DNA from: an uncultured Lachnospiraceae bacterium
Lineage (GTDB): Bacteria; Bacillota; Clostridia; Lachnospirales; Lachnospiraceae
Direction: 5' to 3'
DNA length: 64,000 nt
NCBI GenBank assembly: GCA_930972465.1
Contig: CAKNHF010000001.1
Coordinates: 99,092-163,091 of the forward strand
In this document: positions 62,994 to 64,000 of the stretch, one piece after another
Layout of the letters: each line of letters opens with the position of its first letter
Numbering within the stretch: the first letter of the stretch is position 1
Made by a program: the position numbers and the translations under genes
The notes under the pieces: generated by a model
What the model was told of the DNA's origin: nothing
Databases searched by the model: none
What the model saw: only the letters and a program-made list of their open reading frames with translations

Positions 62994-64000
62994 TTAGTTT
63001 GTAATCGTCAACTCTGTTTCTTTGTCGAAGACATGAATCTTTTCCATATCAAGTGCGAATACAGCCTTGTCACCTGTTCTCAGTGTTGTACGCGGGTTAA
63101 CACGTGCTGTCATCTGTGTTCCCTCAACATCAAAGTACAGGAATACTTCTGCACCGAGCAGCTCGTAAACTTTGATCGTAGACTCGATCACGCTGTCAGG
63201 TGAATTGCTGATAAATGCTTCGGAATCATGTACATCTTCCGGACGGATACCAAGAACAACTGTCTTTCCGTTATATCCGCCATCGATAAGAGCTTTCTTC
63301 TTGGAAGCCGGAACTTTCAGATCATGTTTTCCTACTGTAAGGATGACATCATTGCCTTTTACTGTACATTTTGCATCCATGAAGTTCATCTGCGGGGATC
63401 CGATGAATCCTGCAACGAACAGATTGCAAGGTGTATTATAAAGGTTCTGAGGTGTATCTACCTGCTGAACAATACCGTCTTTCATAACAACGATTCTTGT
63501 ACCAAGTGTCATAGCCTCTGTCTGGTCATGTGTTACGTAGATGATTGTAGCACCCAGATTTTCATGAAGCTTGGAGATCTCGATACGCATCTGAACTCTC
63601 AGTTTTGCATCCAGGTTTGAAAGAGGCTCGTCCATAAGGAATACCTTAGGATTACGAACGATAGCACGTCCCATGGCAACACGCTGTCTCTGTCCACCGG
63701 AAAGAGCCTTCGGTTTACGATCAAGCAGCTTCTCAAGGTCAAGGATTCTTGCAGCCTCGCGGACTTTCTTGTCGATTTCAGCTTTCGGAACTTTACGAAG
63801 CTTCAGACCGAATGCCATGTTGTCATATACTGTCATATGCGGATACAGAGCGTAGTTCTGGAATACCATTGCGATATCACGATCCTTCGGCTCTACATCG
63901 TTCATAACTTTTCCATCGATTTTCAGTGTACCGCCGGAGATATCCTCCAGACCTGCAACCATACGAAGTGTAGTAGATTTACCACATCCTGAAGGTCCTA
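62994..64000 (-). CDS. MsmK/UgpC-type carbohydrate ABC transporter ATPase (5' truncated)
   Basis: The start is beyond the right edge; the window begins inside Walker A (GPSGCGKSTTLRMVAGLED on the minus strand). Visible motifs are the Q-loop NYALYPHMTVYDNM, signature LSGGQRQRVAMGRAIVRNP, Walker B VFLMDEPLSNLD and the switch His in THDQTEAMTLGTRI. A C-terminal TOBE/MalK regulatory domain (KDLKVPASKKK..., IRPEDVHD) follows. Such ATPases (MsmK, UgpC, MalK) energise several sugar importers at once and are often encoded alone. About 30 N-terminal residues are missing. The 149-nt spacer downstream contains only a hairpin. Confidence 0.92.
   Translation of the reverse strand, partial: GPSGCGKSTTLRMVAGLEDISGGTLKIDGKVMNDVEPKDRDIAMVFQNYALYPHMTVYDNMAFGLKLRKVPKAEIDKKVREAARILDLEKLLDRKPKALSGGQRQRVAMGRAIVRNPKVFLMDEPLSNLDAKLRVQMRIEISKLHENLGATIIYVTHDQTEAMTLGTRIVVMKDGIVQQVDTPQNLYNTPCNLFVAGFIGSPQMNFMDAKCTVKGNDVILTVGKHDLKVPASKKKALIDGGYNGKTVVLGIRPEDVHDSEAFISNSPDSVIESTIKVYELLGAEVFLYFDVEGTQMTARVNPRTTLRTGDKAVFALDMEKIHVFDKETELTITN

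Overview
The window looks like a chromosomal segment of a Gram-positive, spore-forming anaerobe of the class Clostridia, most likely family Lachnospiraceae. The evidence is a sortase-anchored surface protein, SpoVG, DnaD/DnaI-type replication genes, GlgC/GlgD, [FeFe]-hydrogenase maturases, a class III (oxygen-sensitive) ribonucleotide reductase, an O2-reducing flavodiiron fusion, and small families (DUF6465, DUF6106) that I know mainly from Lachnospiraceae. Genus cannot be fixed from the sequence alone.

Layout. 1-1.4 kb: 3' part of a leucine-rich-repeat cell-wall protein. 1.6-14.3 kb (+): rpmG-secE-nusG-rplK-rplA, rplJ-rplL (L10 leader), an M20 peptidase, then rpoB-rpoC from their own promoter. 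14.35-19.6 kb (-): a probable six-gene unit dnaD-dnaC-prs-kdpD-kdpE plus a 47-residue membrane protein, with a cluster of DnaA boxes in front of it; murC lies upstream. 21.5-24.3 kb (+): glgC-glgD and spoVG. 24.4-29.6 kb: an RluA-type pseudouridine synthase (-), xpaC-telA, and proS behind a T-box. 29.7-34.5 kb (+): the str operon rpsL-rpsG-fusA-tuf. 34.5-34.97 kb: a gene-free run of strong hairpins. 35-42.6 kb (+): YitT protein, a possible small RNA, a DnaJ-like protein, rpiB-cmpB-nth, a small membrane protein and an 844-residue flavodiiron/rubredoxin/NAD(P)H-reductase fusion. 42.7-52.6 kb: DUF6465, tRNA-Gly(UCC), DUF624, xpt, dedA, a two-component system, an AIM24-family protein, and an AraC regulator beside an alpha-galactosidase. 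52.8-55.6 kb (-): a TM1266-like regulator, hydE and hydG behind a leader with a terminator. 55.9-61.4 kb (+): acyP, proC, nrdG, nrdD (fused to a glutaredoxin-like domain) and a TrxB-like reductase. 61.4-64 kb (-): DUF6106, a PucR-type regulator, and the 3' part of an MsmK/UgpC ABC ATPase.

How it fits together: most of the window is core information-processing machinery (transcription, translation, replication initiation) with RNA-level control: L1-like and L10 leaders, a T-box and candidate attenuators. Accessory modules serve anaerobic life: hydrogenase maturation, oxygen-independent dNTP synthesis with its own redoxin and reductase, and O2 scavenging. The least explained parts are (i) a two-palindrome repeat present three times, two copies in inverted orientation around proC; (ii) the hairpin array at 34.6-34.9 kb; (iii) the DnaA-box cluster before dnaD; (iv) the attenuator-like leader of the hyd genes; and (v) the inverted repeat covering the dedA ribosome binding site.
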